Made by a program: the position numbers and the translations under genes | NCBI GenBank assembly: GCA_040307385.1 | Contig: JAWRJQ010000094.1 | Location: forward strand, 1 to 34,125 | Reading direction: 5' to 3' | DNA from: RUG721 sp040307385 | GTDB lineage: Bacteria > Actinomycetota > Coriobacteriia > Coriobacteriales > Atopobiaceae | Length of the DNA stretch: 34,125 nucleotides | The notes under the pieces: generated by a model | The model's database searches: none | Told to the model about the DNA's origin: nothing | What the model saw: the letters and a program-made list of their open reading frames with translations, nothing else | In this document: positions 25,974 through 33,603 of the stretch, piece after piece | How positions within the stretch are numbered: the stretch's first letter is position 1 | Layout: each line of letters starts with the position of its first letter

Positions 25974-26029
25974 GTGGCAGACGCCACGCTTGTATCGCGC
26001 GAAAGCGCAGCAGCAGCTCCTTCGGGGGT
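25974..26029 (+). promoter_or_regulatory. Structured 5' leader of the cold-shock gene
   Basis: Three small hairpins follow each other: GTGGC/GCCAC at 25974-25987, GCGC-GAAA-GCGC at 25997-26008 with a GNRA loop, and a stem at 26016-26029 closed by a C-TTCG-G tetraloop. The region between the likely start of transcription and the AAGAAAGG site at 26035-26042 is thus heavily folded. csp leaders are known to act as temperature switches in other bacteria; that role here is inference. Confidence 0.4.
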
Positions 26030-26047
26030 GTGTAAGAAAGGCACGAA

Positions 26048-26251
26048 ATGGCTCAGGGCACTGTTAAATGGTTCAATCCGGATAAGGGCTATGGCTTCAT
26101 CTCCCGCGAGGACGGCGACGATCTGTTCGTTCACTACAGCGAGATCCAGATGGATGGCTTCAAGACCCTTGATGAGGGCCAGGCTGTCGAGTTCGAGATC
26201 ACGACCGGTCAGAATGGCAAGCTCCAGGCGTCCGCCGTCCACAAGATCTAG
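26048..26251 (+). CDS. Cold-shock protein, CspA family
   Basis: The 67-residue protein is a single cold-shock domain (OB fold) that binds single-stranded RNA and DNA and melts RNA structure. Both nucleic-acid motifs are present: KGYGFIS near 13-19 (RNP1-like) and DLFVHYSEI at 25-33 (RNP2-like). Length and sequence are fully typical. It is a single-gene unit with its own leader and terminator. Which of the numbered Csp genes it matches cannot be decided. Confidence 0.97.
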   Translation: MAQGTVKWFNPDKGYGFISREDGDDLFVHYSEIQMDGFKTLDEGQAVEFEITTGQNGKLQASAVHKI

Positions 26252-26278
26252 TCGCAAGCGACAAAGGGCACACGCGAG

Positions 26279-26309
26279 AAGGCCGCCACGAGCGGCCTTC
26301 CTCATATTT
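26279..26309 (+). terminator. Terminator after the cold-shock gene
   Basis: AAGGCCGC (26279-26286) and GCGGCCTT (26292-26299) form a perfect 8-bp stem with a CACGA loop, followed by CCTCATATTT. The T-rich tail is imperfect but the stem is strong. Confidence 0.75.
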
Positions 26310-26347
26310 CGGGGCAGTATGGGGAATACTTTGATAGAGGAGGTGCC

Positions 26348-28561
26348 ATGGACGAGCGCAAGAACAAACGGAATCCGCTGGAACGGCTGCTCGAGCTGCT
26401 GCAGCGCAAGCCTGCCGATGCTCCCGCGCCATCGTCCGATCCCATCGCGCCTGCTCCCGGCGAAGATGCCTCCTCCACCGTTCCTGCATTTTCTCTCGAC
26501 GATCTCGCACGGCGCCTGTATCGCGCCGACGACACCGCCGCCGCGCTGACGGATTATGTCGCGCATGCCGAGAAACGCATGGCGGCGGGGGAGCCCGTGG
26601 CTCCGCTCGAGGCGTTTCTCGTCCACGCGCTCATCGACGCGGGCGTGGGCAGCAACGATGTGAAGCTTCCGTCCCTCACGATCGTGCGCCCGCATACGAG
26701 CAATCTCTTCTACGTGCGCGTGAACGAGGCGGAGATGCCCTATCTGGCCCTGCTCCACGTGCTGGGCATCGAAGCGGCGCTCAACGTTGCCCAGCTTGCC
26801 ACCATCTATTACGGCGAGGCGGGCCCTGCAACCGAGGCGCAGGCCTGGCAATTCGCCCATCGCCTCTCGTCGTCCATCATCGCGCAGATGAAATCCGACG
26901 TCAGCTCGGTCATCCAAGGATCGAACCACGATGCGGGCGGCGAGTGGTCTGTACGCACGGCAATCTCCATGTGCATCGAATGCTTCAAGCTGCCGTGGCG
27001 CCTCTCCGCGCGATTCCGCGTCAACGTGGCCGCCGGCGAGGTTGCCTTCGTCTGCGACCTCACCCCGACCCAGCTCATGTGGCGTCGCACCAGCATCGAC
27101 GGCGTCCACGTGGTGCCCGTCACCGCGCAGCTGCAGCGCCAAGCTGCGACCGACTACAATACGCGTCTCGCGATCCTGCTCGCTGCCTGCGCGTTCGATT
27201 CGTCTCCGCAGGTGGAGCGCGTGTGGGTTGCGGGCACCATCGACACGGCCAAGCGCCACTCCTGCCTCTACTCGGTCTGCTTCGACCGCGAGGGTTTCGA
27301 GCACATCAGCCTCGACGACGTGCGCGATCCGGTTGCGGTGCTCAAGAAGTTCGACGCCGCGATCGACGAGCACGGGGGTACGCTCTCGCCCGTTCAACAG
27401 ACCTTTTCGCTCGATGACGAGCGCTTCTGCCCGCCTGAGCGCTTCGAGGCGCCCGAAGTGTCGGCGCGCATCCTGCCCGATGCGTTCGCCCAGGCGCTCG
27501 GAACGACGAGCGTGGCGGGCCTCGCCATCAACGAAGCGGGCAGACGCGAGGCCATAGCCCGCGAGATCTCGCGCAGGCTGGGGGATTCCACGGCCGCCAA
27601 CGTGTCCACCATCCTCGAGCTCGCTGCCGATGACACCGATCCAACCGTCCGCGCCGCCGCAGAGCGCACGGTGAAGAAGCTCATCGAGGGCTCCATCTCC
27701 GAGAACGTCTTCGACATCGTTCGCGAGTTCACGGAGGGAGACGAGCTCTACGCCGCAGTGGCCCGCGCGCGCATGCTCCTTGAGGCGCAGGAGATCCATT
27801 CCGCCGAAGCCGTGCTCTCCACCGTGCTCGCCGACCTCGCGCAGGTTTATGCCGACTCGTCGTCGGTGGTCTACCGCGTGTTCACCTCGTATGTGGATCG
27901 CGTCATCTACAACCGCTTGGGGTTTGATGAGGGCAAGACCGTCCTGCTGGCTCCGGTGGCCTATCTCGAGGCCCTGCTCATGCACTCGATCAGCCTGATG
28001 CTGCTCAAGCGCTATGACGAGGCGCTCGCGGCTGCCCGCCGCGCGAAGGAGCTTGCGCCGGTGAACGCCCAGGCACAGCTCCATCTGGTGCAGTGCCTCG
28101 AAGCGGCCGACAGAACCTTGGAGGCCGTGGAGGAGCTGAGCGAGCTGCTCTCCCGCGCCCACGATACGGCGGGCGTCGGATTCGGATACTACCGCATGGC
28201 GTACTTCCAGTGGAAGCTCGGGCAGGTCGAATGCGCGCAGGCCTGCTATCTGCGCGCCATCCGCCATCTGCCCACGATGCTCGCCCTCGCGGCGCCCGAA
28301 CTGCAGGTTATGGCCCTGCAGAGCGAGAATCGTCTCGACGATATCAGCGATGGGGCCGTGGACGCCCTGCTCGAGAAGCACGGCATCCCCCTGGCTCCCA
28401 CGCAGGAGATGGGGGATATCTTCTTCGAGGCCATGTGCGCCTCGCTCGATGCCGAGATCTTCCCGGTTGCCAAGAGCTTCCTCCAGACGTTCGGCTCCAT
28501 GCAGCGCGATGACGTGGTGTTCGGCGTGCTGCGCTCGCTCGAAGACGAACCCGATAGGTAG
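26348..28561 (+). CDS. Large TPR-containing protein of unknown function
   Basis: The 737-residue protein has no signal peptide or membrane segment and should be cytoplasmic. Residues 1-20 are charged, 21-45 are Pro/Ala-rich, then a mixed alpha/beta region follows to about residue 370. From about 530 to 640 helical repeats fit tetratricopeptide units, most clearly around LLKRYDEALAAARRAKELAPVN-type helices and the next one with YYRMAYFQWKLGQVECAQACY. TPRs bind other proteins. I do not recognise the N-terminal part. The start follows GAGGAGGTG at 26338-26346. The HAD gene begins four bases after its stop, so the two are probably co-transcribed with metA. Confidence 0.75.
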   Translation: MDERKNKRNPLERLLELLQRKPADAPAPSSDPIAPAPGEDASSTVPAFSLDDLARRLYRADDTAAALTDYVAHAEKRMAAGEPVAPLEAFLVHALIDAGVGSNDVKLPSLTIVRPHTSNLFYVRVNEAEMPYLALLHVLGIEAALNVAQLATIYYGEAGPATEAQAWQFAHRLSSSIIAQMKSDVSSVIQGSNHDAGGEWSVRTAISMCIECFKLPWRLSARFRVNVAAGEVAFVCDLTPTQLMWRRTSIDGVHVVPVTAQLQRQAATDYNTRLAILLAACAFDSSPQVERVWVAGTIDTAKRHSCLYSVCFDREGFEHISLDDVRDPVAVLKKFDAAIDEHGGTLSPVQQTFSLDDERFCPPERFEAPEVSARILPDAFAQALGTTSVAGLAINEAGRREAIAREISRRLGDSTAANVSTILELAADDTDPTVRAAAERTVKKLIEGSISENVFDIVREFTEGDELYAAVARARMLLEAQEIHSAEAVLSTVLADLAQVYADSSSVVYRVFTSYVDRVIYNRLGFDEGKTVLLAPVAYLEALLMHSISLMLLKRYDEALAAARRAKELAPVNAQAQLHLVQCLEAADRTLEAVEELSELLSRAHDTAGVGFGYYRMAYFQWKLGQVECAQACYLRAIRHLPTMLALAAPELQVMALQSENRLDDISDGAVDALLEKHGIPLAPTQEMGDIFFEAMCASLDAEIFPVAKSFLQTFGSMQRDDVVFGVLRSLEDEPDR

Positions 28562-28565
28562 CATC

Positions 28566-29240
28566 ATGCAGCAGATAACGTTCACGCCGCCCTCGTTCAG
28601 CGCGGCCATTTTCGACTTCGACGGCACGCTCGCCTTGACCGACGATCTCTGGCGCAAGGTTGACGAGGCGTTTTTCGCCAAGCGCGGCATCACCTACGAC
28701 GCCGAGATAGCACGGGCCCTCTCCACGCGCGGGCTCGCAGGCGGCGCGCAATGGTGCATCGAGCGCTACGGCCTGCGCGAGGCGCCCGAGGATATCTGCG
28801 CAGAGTGGACCGCATCGAGCATCGAGCTCTACAAAACCGATGTCCGCCTGCGCCCCGGTGCCGAGGACTACCTGATCTACCTGCGCGAGCAGGGCATACC
28901 GCTCGCCCTTGCCACCATCAACGACCGCAGGATCATCGCGGCCATCGAGCACACGTCCGTGCTCGCGTTCTTCGATGCCGTGGTGTGCGGTCAGGAAGGC
29001 GGGCGCTCCAAGGCGCACCCCGATATCTACTACAAGGCTGCCTGCGAGCTGGGCGTGGGCCCTGCGAGCGCCGTCGTGTTCGAGGACTCGCCCGATGCCC
29101 TCGCCACGGCAGCCGATGCGGGATTCGCAACCTGTGCCGTGCGCGTGCACGGCAACGAGCATCAAGGCTTTAACGAGCTGCAAAAAATAGCCGATACCTG
29201 CATCGATGGGTGGGAAGAGTTGTATACTCATAGAGCTTGA
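28566..29240 (+). CDS. HAD-superfamily phosphatase (beta-phosphoglucomutase-like)
   Basis: This 224-residue HAD hydrolase has the normal motif I FDFDGT (D17 and D19), a helical cap, motif II LATIND, the lysine in GGRSKAHPDIY and motif IV FEDSPDALATA. It differs from the other HAD protein of the window, which has Asn in place of the second Asp. The frame is open upstream inside the TPR gene, but the ATG at 28566 gives the family length. Its ribosome site is weak (AGGTAG), so it may rely on coupling to the gene before it. The substrate is unknown; sugar phosphates are typical. Confidence 0.85.
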   Translation: MQQITFTPPSFSAAIFDFDGTLALTDDLWRKVDEAFFAKRGITYDAEIARALSTRGLAGGAQWCIERYGLREAPEDICAEWTASSIELYKTDVRLRPGAEDYLIYLREQGIPLALATINDRRIIAAIEHTSVLAFFDAVVCGQEGGRSKAHPDIYYKAACELGVGPASAVVFEDSPDALATAADAGFATCAVRVHGNEHQGFNELQKIADTCIDGWEELYTHRA

Positions 29241-29262
29241 CCCGCAATCGAGGGGAGTTATC

Positions 29263-30231
29263 GTGCCCATCAACATCCCTGACGGCCTGCCCGCAAAGAC
29301 GACGCTGCATCAGGAGCGCATCTTCGCCCTCGAGGAGGAGGTGGCCGACAGCCAGCGCATCCGCCCGCTCAAGCTGGTCATCCTGAATCTCATGCCCACC
29401 AAGATCGAGACCGAGACGCAGATCCTGCGCCTCATCTCCAAGTCGCCTCTGCAGGTGAGCTGCGACTTCATGCGCGTCTCCACCCACGAATCCAAAAACA
29501 CCTCGGCCGACCACCTGGTCAAGTTCTACGACACCTTCGACGCCTACCGCGGCACGTGCTACGATGCCATGATCATAACCGGCGCTCCCGTGGAGCATCT
29601 CGAATTCGAGCAGGTCGACTATTGGGACGAGCTCTGCGAGATCATCGATTGGGCGCAGGGGCATGTCTTCTCCACCATGTACCTGTGCTGGGGCGCGCTC
29701 GCCGCGCTCTGGCATCTGTACGGCGTTCCCAAGAAGCTGCTCGGCGCCAAGCTGTTCGGCGTGTTCCCGCAGCGCCTCTGCGATGAGTACAGCTTTCTCA
29801 CCAACGGTTTCGACGAGGTGCACAACATGCCGCACAGCCGCCATGCCGCCATCGACACGGGCGAGCTTGCCAAGCACCCCGAGCTCATCACGCTCTCCGA
29901 GGGCTTCAACTCCGGCCCCGCGCTCGTGGCCACCGAAGACTTCCACGAGATCTACGTTACCGGCCACTTCGAGTACGGGCGCGACACGCTGGCCGACGAG
30001 TACTGGCGCGATTTCCACAAGGGCCTGCCCATCCGCCTGCCGGAGAACTACTTCCCCGACGACGACCCCGAGAATCAGCCCATCTTCACCTGGCGCGCCC
30101 ATGCCAACCTGCTGTATCGCAACTGGCTCAACTGGGTGTATCAGATGACGCCCTACGAGTTCGACGAGATTCCCGCCGCCATCGAGAGCCTGCGTGCCAA
30201 GACCTACGGCATGGCGGGCAAGTTCGACTGA
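29263..30231 (+). CDS. metA: Homoserine O-acyltransferase, probably acetyl-CoA dependent
   Basis: This 322-residue MetA-family enzyme activates homoserine for methionine synthesis. The GTG at 29263 follows GAGGGGAG and gives the canonical MPINIPDGLPA start. C142 in YLCWGALA is the nucleophile, with H235 and E237 in VTGHFEYG completing the set; numbering agrees with E. coli MetA. Residue 111 in TGAPVEHLEFE is Glu; in the family Glu111 goes with acetyl-CoA and Gly111 with succinyl-CoA, so an acetyltransferase is predicted. The usual Gln of CWGAQ is Leu146. It lies 22 bases after the HAD gene and its stop overlaps the next ATG by one base. No S-box or other riboswitch fits ahead of it. Confidence 0.93.
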   Translation: MPINIPDGLPAKTTLHQERIFALEEEVADSQRIRPLKLVILNLMPTKIETETQILRLISKSPLQVSCDFMRVSTHESKNTSADHLVKFYDTFDAYRGTCYDAMIITGAPVEHLEFEQVDYWDELCEIIDWAQGHVFSTMYLCWGALAALWHLYGVPKKLLGAKLFGVFPQRLCDEYSFLTNGFDEVHNMPHSRHAAIDTGELAKHPELITLSEGFNSGPALVATEDFHEIYVTGHFEYGRDTLADEYWRDFHKGLPIRLPENYFPDDDPENQPIFTWRAHANLLYRNWLNWVYQMTPYEFDEIPAAIESLRAKTYGMAGKFD

Positions 30232-30665
30232 TGGGCGAGGAACGGCTCACCGACGAGCTGCTCGAACAGCTCCTCGCGAGCGCCTCTCCCGAGGCGTACC
30301 TTGCGCAATCGGGTATCGCCGACCGCAGCTTCACCGACTATCTGAACGCGCTTCTCGACGAAAAGGGCCTCAAAAAGAGCGTGGTCATCCGCGACGCCGG
30401 CCTCGATGCCACCTACGGGTACGACTGCTTCAGCGGCAAACGCGTCAACCCCAGCCGCGATTACGTGATCCAGCTTGCCCTCGGGCTGCGCTGCACCCTG
30501 CTCGAGACCCAGCGCCTCCTGCGCTGTGCGGGCCGCTCGCCGCTGTGGCCCAAGATCCCCCGCGACGCCATCATCATCTTCGGCATCGAGCATGGACGTA
30601 CGCGCTCCCAGGTTGATGATGACCTGTTCCGCCTGCGGCGGGAAACGCTCGTCAAGGCGGAGTAG
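30231..30665 (+). CDS. Small HTH-like (XRE-type) protein, first paralogue of the kinase cassette
   Basis: The 144-residue protein is not of a named family. Its middle, VVIRDAGLDATYGYDCFSG followed by NPSRDYVIQLALGLRCTLLETQRLL, has the pattern of an XRE-type helix-turn-helix. The protein aligns along its length with the product of 31920-32351, sharing the SF...L opening, the PSRD..IQLA.G core, RD..I.F and DD.L. Its ATG overlaps the metA stop (TGATG). The kinase gene follows two bases later. It may be a DNA-binding protein controlled by, or a substrate of, that kinase; this is inference. Confidence 0.75.
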   Translation: MGEERLTDELLEQLLASASPEAYLAQSGIADRSFTDYLNALLDEKGLKKSVVIRDAGLDATYGYDCFSGKRVNPSRDYVIQLALGLRCTLLETQRLLRCAGRSPLWPKIPRDAIIIFGIEHGRTRSQVDDDLFRLRRETLVKAE

Positions 30666-30667
30666 AC

Positions 30668-31852
30668 ATGGACGATCCGGTGCTTGCGGCGCTCGAGCGC
30701 GATGAGGCGTACACGGTCGTCAAGGTGCTCGCCGAGAAGCCTTCGGGCGTGACCGAGCTGGTGCAGCGTACCGGTGACACTGCATTCTACGTGCGCAAAC
30801 GCATTTCTGCGGAAATCGCCAACCCCGGTGCGTGGGCGCAGCTCGCCGCCATCGACAACCCGCATCTGCCCCGCGTCATCGAGGCGTACGCGCTGCCCGA
30901 TGCCTTTGCCACGGTGTGCACCTATGTGGAGGGATTCTCGGTGGCGCAGCTCGTATCGGCTCGGGGCGCGCTCGATGCTGCGCAGGCGCATGCCATCCTG
31001 ACGGATGTGTGCGATGCTGCGGACGCGCTTCATGCGCGCGGCGTCATCCACCGCGACATCACGCCGACCAACGTGATCGTGGCGAGCGACGGCGCGCACC
31101 TCATCGACCTCGGCATCGCGCGCGTGGGGGATGCATCTGCGCGCCACGACACCACCACGCTCGGCACCTGGGGTTTCGCCGCTCCCGAGCAGTACGGCTT
31201 CGCGCAGACCGATGCCCGTTCCGACGTGTATTCCATCGGATGTCTGGCAGCGTACATGCTGACGGGCATCCGACCCCATGAGGCGGGCTTCGAAGCCGCC
31301 CTCCGCAGCCTTCCCGCCGCCATCCGCTCCTGTATCGAGAAGGCCTGCTCGTTCGAGCCGAGCGCACGGTACGGCAGCGCCCGCGAGCTGCTGGAAGCTT
31401 TTCACGAGGCAGATACGGTTCCTGTGCGCAGGGGCGGGTTGCCGGCAAGGCCCGTTCGCGCCCTTATCCCGTCCCGTGTTTCTCTCAGCGAGATATCCAT
31501 TGCGTGGAGAAGTGCCGGCGTGTTGAAGAAGGCTGCAGTGCTTTTCCTGTTGCTCATCGACGCGCTCTTCGCGTGGGGCATGTACTCGTCTGTCGGGGAT
31601 ATCAATGCGGCAGCCCCGCTTGGTTGGGTTGTCGCCGATATCCTCATGAAGGTGGCGTTGGCAACGTGCATCGCATGGGCGCTCATCGACGCCTTGCTCG
31701 CATTTCTCGGCGCAGGACCGTACCGTGTCGCGAGCCGGCGGGCCGTCCTGTGGCGCAAGCGCGTGGTGCCCGTCGCCGTTATCACCATAGCCGCTTTGTT
31801 CGCGATATCTTTTGTCGCGACGGCTCTGTTCGGACCGGCGCCTCAACGCTAG
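30668..31852 (+). CDS. Membrane-anchored Ser/Thr protein kinase
   Basis: The 394-residue protein is a Hanks-type kinase followed by membrane helices. K44 in YVRKRI, HRDITPTN with D130 and N135, DLG at 147-149, APEQYG at 172-177 and SDVYSIG at 185-191 are visible. The glycine loop is poor and the lysine after HRD is Thr. The kinase domain ends near 275; three hydrophobic segments follow at about 310-390, with no outer PASTA domain. The ATG follows the paralogue gene by two bases with GGCGGAG ahead. It is flanked by two related HTH-like genes, which suggests a local signalling unit. The targets are unknown. Confidence 0.88.
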   Translation: MDDPVLAALERDEAYTVVKVLAEKPSGVTELVQRTGDTAFYVRKRISAEIANPGAWAQLAAIDNPHLPRVIEAYALPDAFATVCTYVEGFSVAQLVSARGALDAAQAHAILTDVCDAADALHARGVIHRDITPTNVIVASDGAHLIDLGIARVGDASARHDTTTLGTWGFAAPEQYGFAQTDARSDVYSIGCLAAYMLTGIRPHEAGFEAALRSLPAAIRSCIEKACSFEPSARYGSARELLEAFHEADTVPVRRGGLPARPVRALIPSRVSLSEISIAWRSAGVLKKAAVLFLLLIDALFAWGMYSSVGDINAAAPLGWVVADILMKVALATCIAWALIDALLAFLGAGPYRVASRRAVLWRKRVVPVAVITIAALFAISFVATALFGPAPQR

Positions 31853-31856
31853 AAAT

Positions 31857-31871
31857 TCAGCTGGCAGCTGA
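31857..31871. promoter_or_regulatory. Palindromic site 1, upstream of the second HTH-like gene
   Basis: TCAGCT-GGC-AGCTGA is a perfect 6-bp palindrome with a GGC centre, just after the kinase stop. A CATAAT (-10 type) lies at 31894-31899, exactly 30 bases from the centre, which puts the palindrome next to the -35 position. It matches the second site at 32347-32363. Candidate operator or activator site. Confidence 0.5.
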
Positions 31872-31919
31872 TGAAGCTGCTATGGGAAAGCGACATAATC
31901 GTCCCCAATGGGAGGATAT

Positions 31920-32351
31920 ATGCGCTCAAGCTGGGATTTCATAGGTGATTCTCATGAGGGGATACGCGACGTGCTGGCGCGCGCCCAGCTTGATGGGCGC
32001 AGCTTCTCTGCCTGGGTGAGAGAGGCCATGACGTCTCTCAGCCTCAAGCGAAACGACGTGGTGCACGCCTCCTGCCTCAATCAAACCTTTGCCTATCAGA
32101 TCATCGCGGGCACGCGGCGCCCCTCGCGCGACAAGCTCATCCAGCTCGCGTTCGGCATGGGCTTCGGCATCGACGAGGCATGCGAGCTGCTCGAACGCGG
32201 CGGAACCAACGCCCTGAGGTCATCGTGCAGGCGCGATGTGGTCATCGCCTTCGCGCTCGACCGGGGCCTCGGCGTGCACGGGTGCGACGACCTGCTGTGG
32301 TCGGTCGGCGAGCGCACCATCGTGACGCGCGGCGAAGCCGGCGAGATTTAG
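31920..32351 (+). CDS. Small HTH-like (XRE-type) protein, second paralogue of the kinase cassette
   Basis: The 143-residue product is a diverged copy of the protein at 30231-30665. The helix-turn-helix-like part is VVHASCLNQTFAYQIIAGTRRPSRD and the following IQLAFGMGFGIDEACELLERG; the C-terminal RRDVVIAFALDRG and DDLLW also match. A GGAGG at 31911-31915 decides for the ATG at 31920, since the ATG at 31908 overlaps that site. Palindromic site 1 lies about 50 bases upstream and site 2 spans its stop codon. It is likely a DNA-binding or kinase-linked regulator; the family is not named here. Confidence 0.75.
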   Translation: MRSSWDFIGDSHEGIRDVLARAQLDGRSFSAWVREAMTSLSLKRNDVVHASCLNQTFAYQIIAGTRRPSRDKLIQLAFGMGFGIDEACELLERGGTNALRSSCRRDVVIAFALDRGLGVHGCDDLLWSVGERTIVTRGEAGEI

Positions 32352-32363
32352 CTGGCAGCTAAA
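32347..32363. promoter_or_regulatory. Palindromic site 2, upstream of the lipoprotein gene
   Basis: TTTAGCT-GGC-AGCTAAA is a perfect 7-bp palindrome with the same GGC centre as site 1; an outer C-G pair in site 1 is T-A here. A TACACT (-10 type) at 32385-32390 starts 30 bases from the centre, the same distance as at site 1. The stop codon of the upstream gene lies inside it. It could also act as an RNA hairpin. Confidence 0.5.
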
Positions 32364-32432
32364 GAAAAGATCTGAAACCCCGGATACACTCGACGCAGGC
32401 GCTCGTAATGAGCAGGATGACAGGAGGACAGC

Positions 32433-33431
32433 ATGAAGATCAACAGGCAGATGCTCGTCACGGCGGTGCTTGCGGGGACGTTTGCGCTTGCGGGGTGCGG
32501 GAGCTCGTCGGGGTCGGGTTCCAAGATCGGCTCGGACGACAAGGCCGACGCGCCGCAGGAGCAGGCGGCGGACCAAAACGCCGCATCCGAGGCGGAATCC
32601 GAGCCCGAGCCCGAGCCTGCGCCCGAGGTGAAGCCCGTCTATCGCGTAGGGGACACGCTGGACGATGGCGGAGTGCAGATCGTCTATGCTGCGAGCGGCG
32701 AGCATACCGAGGAGAACGAGTTCCTGCAGCCTGAGGAGGGCTTCAAGTACATCTATCTCAAGCTGGCGTTCATCAACACGTCGAAATCCGACAAGTCCAT
32801 CTCGATGTACAGCTTCGATTGCTATGCAGACGGATATGCAGCCGAGATGTACTACGGGGGAGACGAGGGGCTCTCCGCCACCCTGTCCGCTGGACGTTCC
32901 ACCATGGGCTACATCTACTTCAAGATTCCCGTGGACGCTACCGAGATCGAGATCGAGTACACGCCCAACTTCTTCTCATCCGACAAGATCACCTTTGCCT
33001 ATGAGGGTGAGGTCGATTCGGGCTACGTGCTCGAGGCGAACACCTCCCGCACCGAAGGAGCCCTCGCTGTGGGCGAGAGCGCCGAGGGCGCGGGCGTGCG
33101 CGTGACGTACCTCTCGTGCGAGACGTGGGAGAGCGACAACATGTTCGTCGAGCCCCGGGACGGGTACCGCTTCGTCTCGATCGAGCTGGAGTTCGAGAAC
33201 ACCGGCTCGTCCGATCAACACGTGAGCGCGTTCTCGTTCGATTGCTATGCGGACGGCATCGCGTGCGAGCAGTCGTACTACCGCGACGACAATCTTTCCG
33301 CGACCGTCTCGGCGGGTCGCAAGGCGCGGGGAACGGTGACATTCGAGGTTCCCAATGATGCCACCGTCATCGAAATCGAGTATCAGGACAACATGTGGAC
33401 GTCCAACCGGATTGCGTTCACGGTCCAGTAG
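32433..33431 (+). CDS. Lipoprotein with two repeated DUF4352-like domains
   Basis: The 332-residue protein has a lipoprotein signal with LAGC and the lipidated cysteine at C22, so it should sit on the outer face of the membrane. A flexible part rich in S, D, E and PEP repeats runs to about residue 68. Two similar domains follow, about 70-195 and 205-332; both contain SFDCYADG, then LSAT(L/V)SAGR, and then DATxIEIEY. The pattern of a VGD/VGE opening, a structured 'ExxYxxxxLxFxNT' strand and a late SAG turn fits the Ig-like DUF4352 group, but this name is by general likeness. The ATG follows GGAGGAC. Its position behind the kinase cassette and the shared palindrome suggest common control. Confidence 0.8.
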   Translation: MKINRQMLVTAVLAGTFALAGCGSSSGSGSKIGSDDKADAPQEQAADQNAASEAESEPEPEPAPEVKPVYRVGDTLDDGGVQIVYAASGEHTEENEFLQPEEGFKYIYLKLAFINTSKSDKSISMYSFDCYADGYAAEMYYGGDEGLSATLSAGRSTMGYIYFKIPVDATEIEIEYTPNFFSSDKITFAYEGEVDSGYVLEANTSRTEGALAVGESAEGAGVRVTYLSCETWESDNMFVEPRDGYRFVSIELEFENTGSSDQHVSAFSFDCYADGIACEQSYYRDDNLSATVSAGRKARGTVTFEVPNDATVIEIEYQDNMWTSNRIAFTVQ

Positions 33432-33468
33432 GCAGACGGCCTGCGGTGCAACATCCGACCCATCTGCT

Positions 33469-33505
33469 GCCGGCCCTGCCACGTCGCGGGGCCGGCTTCC
33501 TCTCG
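33469..33505 (+). terminator. Terminator after the lipoprotein gene
   Basis: GCCGGCCCTGC (33469-33479) pairs with GCGGGGCCGGC (33486-33496), eleven pairs with one T-G, around a CACGTC loop. The tail TTCCTCTCG is pyrimidine-rich but not a pure T run. Confidence 0.7.
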
Positions 33506-33569
33506 CTGCTCTCCGCTCCTTCTCGTACCGCTCAGCCCCCTCTTACGACCGCTGGGCATGTTGGCGAAT

Positions 33570-33603
33570 ATTGCTTTTGATAATCGCGATTACTAAAAGC
33601 AAT
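33570..33603. promoter_or_regulatory. 34-bp near-palindrome upstream of the iron-sulfur gene
   Basis: ATTGCTTTT (33570-33578) pairs with AAAAGCAAT (33595-33603), and TAATCGCGATTA (33581-33592) is a perfect inner palindrome; only two pairs of the 17 fail. It is AT-rich in a GC-rich genome and contains GATAAT, a possible -10. It fits a binding site for a dimeric regulator. The rest of the 344-base gap (33432-33775) holds the terminator and a small GCTGC/GCAGC hairpin at 33712-33731; no gene is seen in it. Confidence 0.5.

Noticed and set aside
25760..28693. 977-codon open frame on the minus strand over the TPR gene, the csp gene and the start of the Abi gene
   Set aside because: It overlaps several real genes, has no recognisable motif, and its composition is that of an antisense shadow.
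29241..29262. SAM riboswitch ahead of metA
   Set aside because: Only 22 bases separate metA from the gene before it, too short for any riboswitch.
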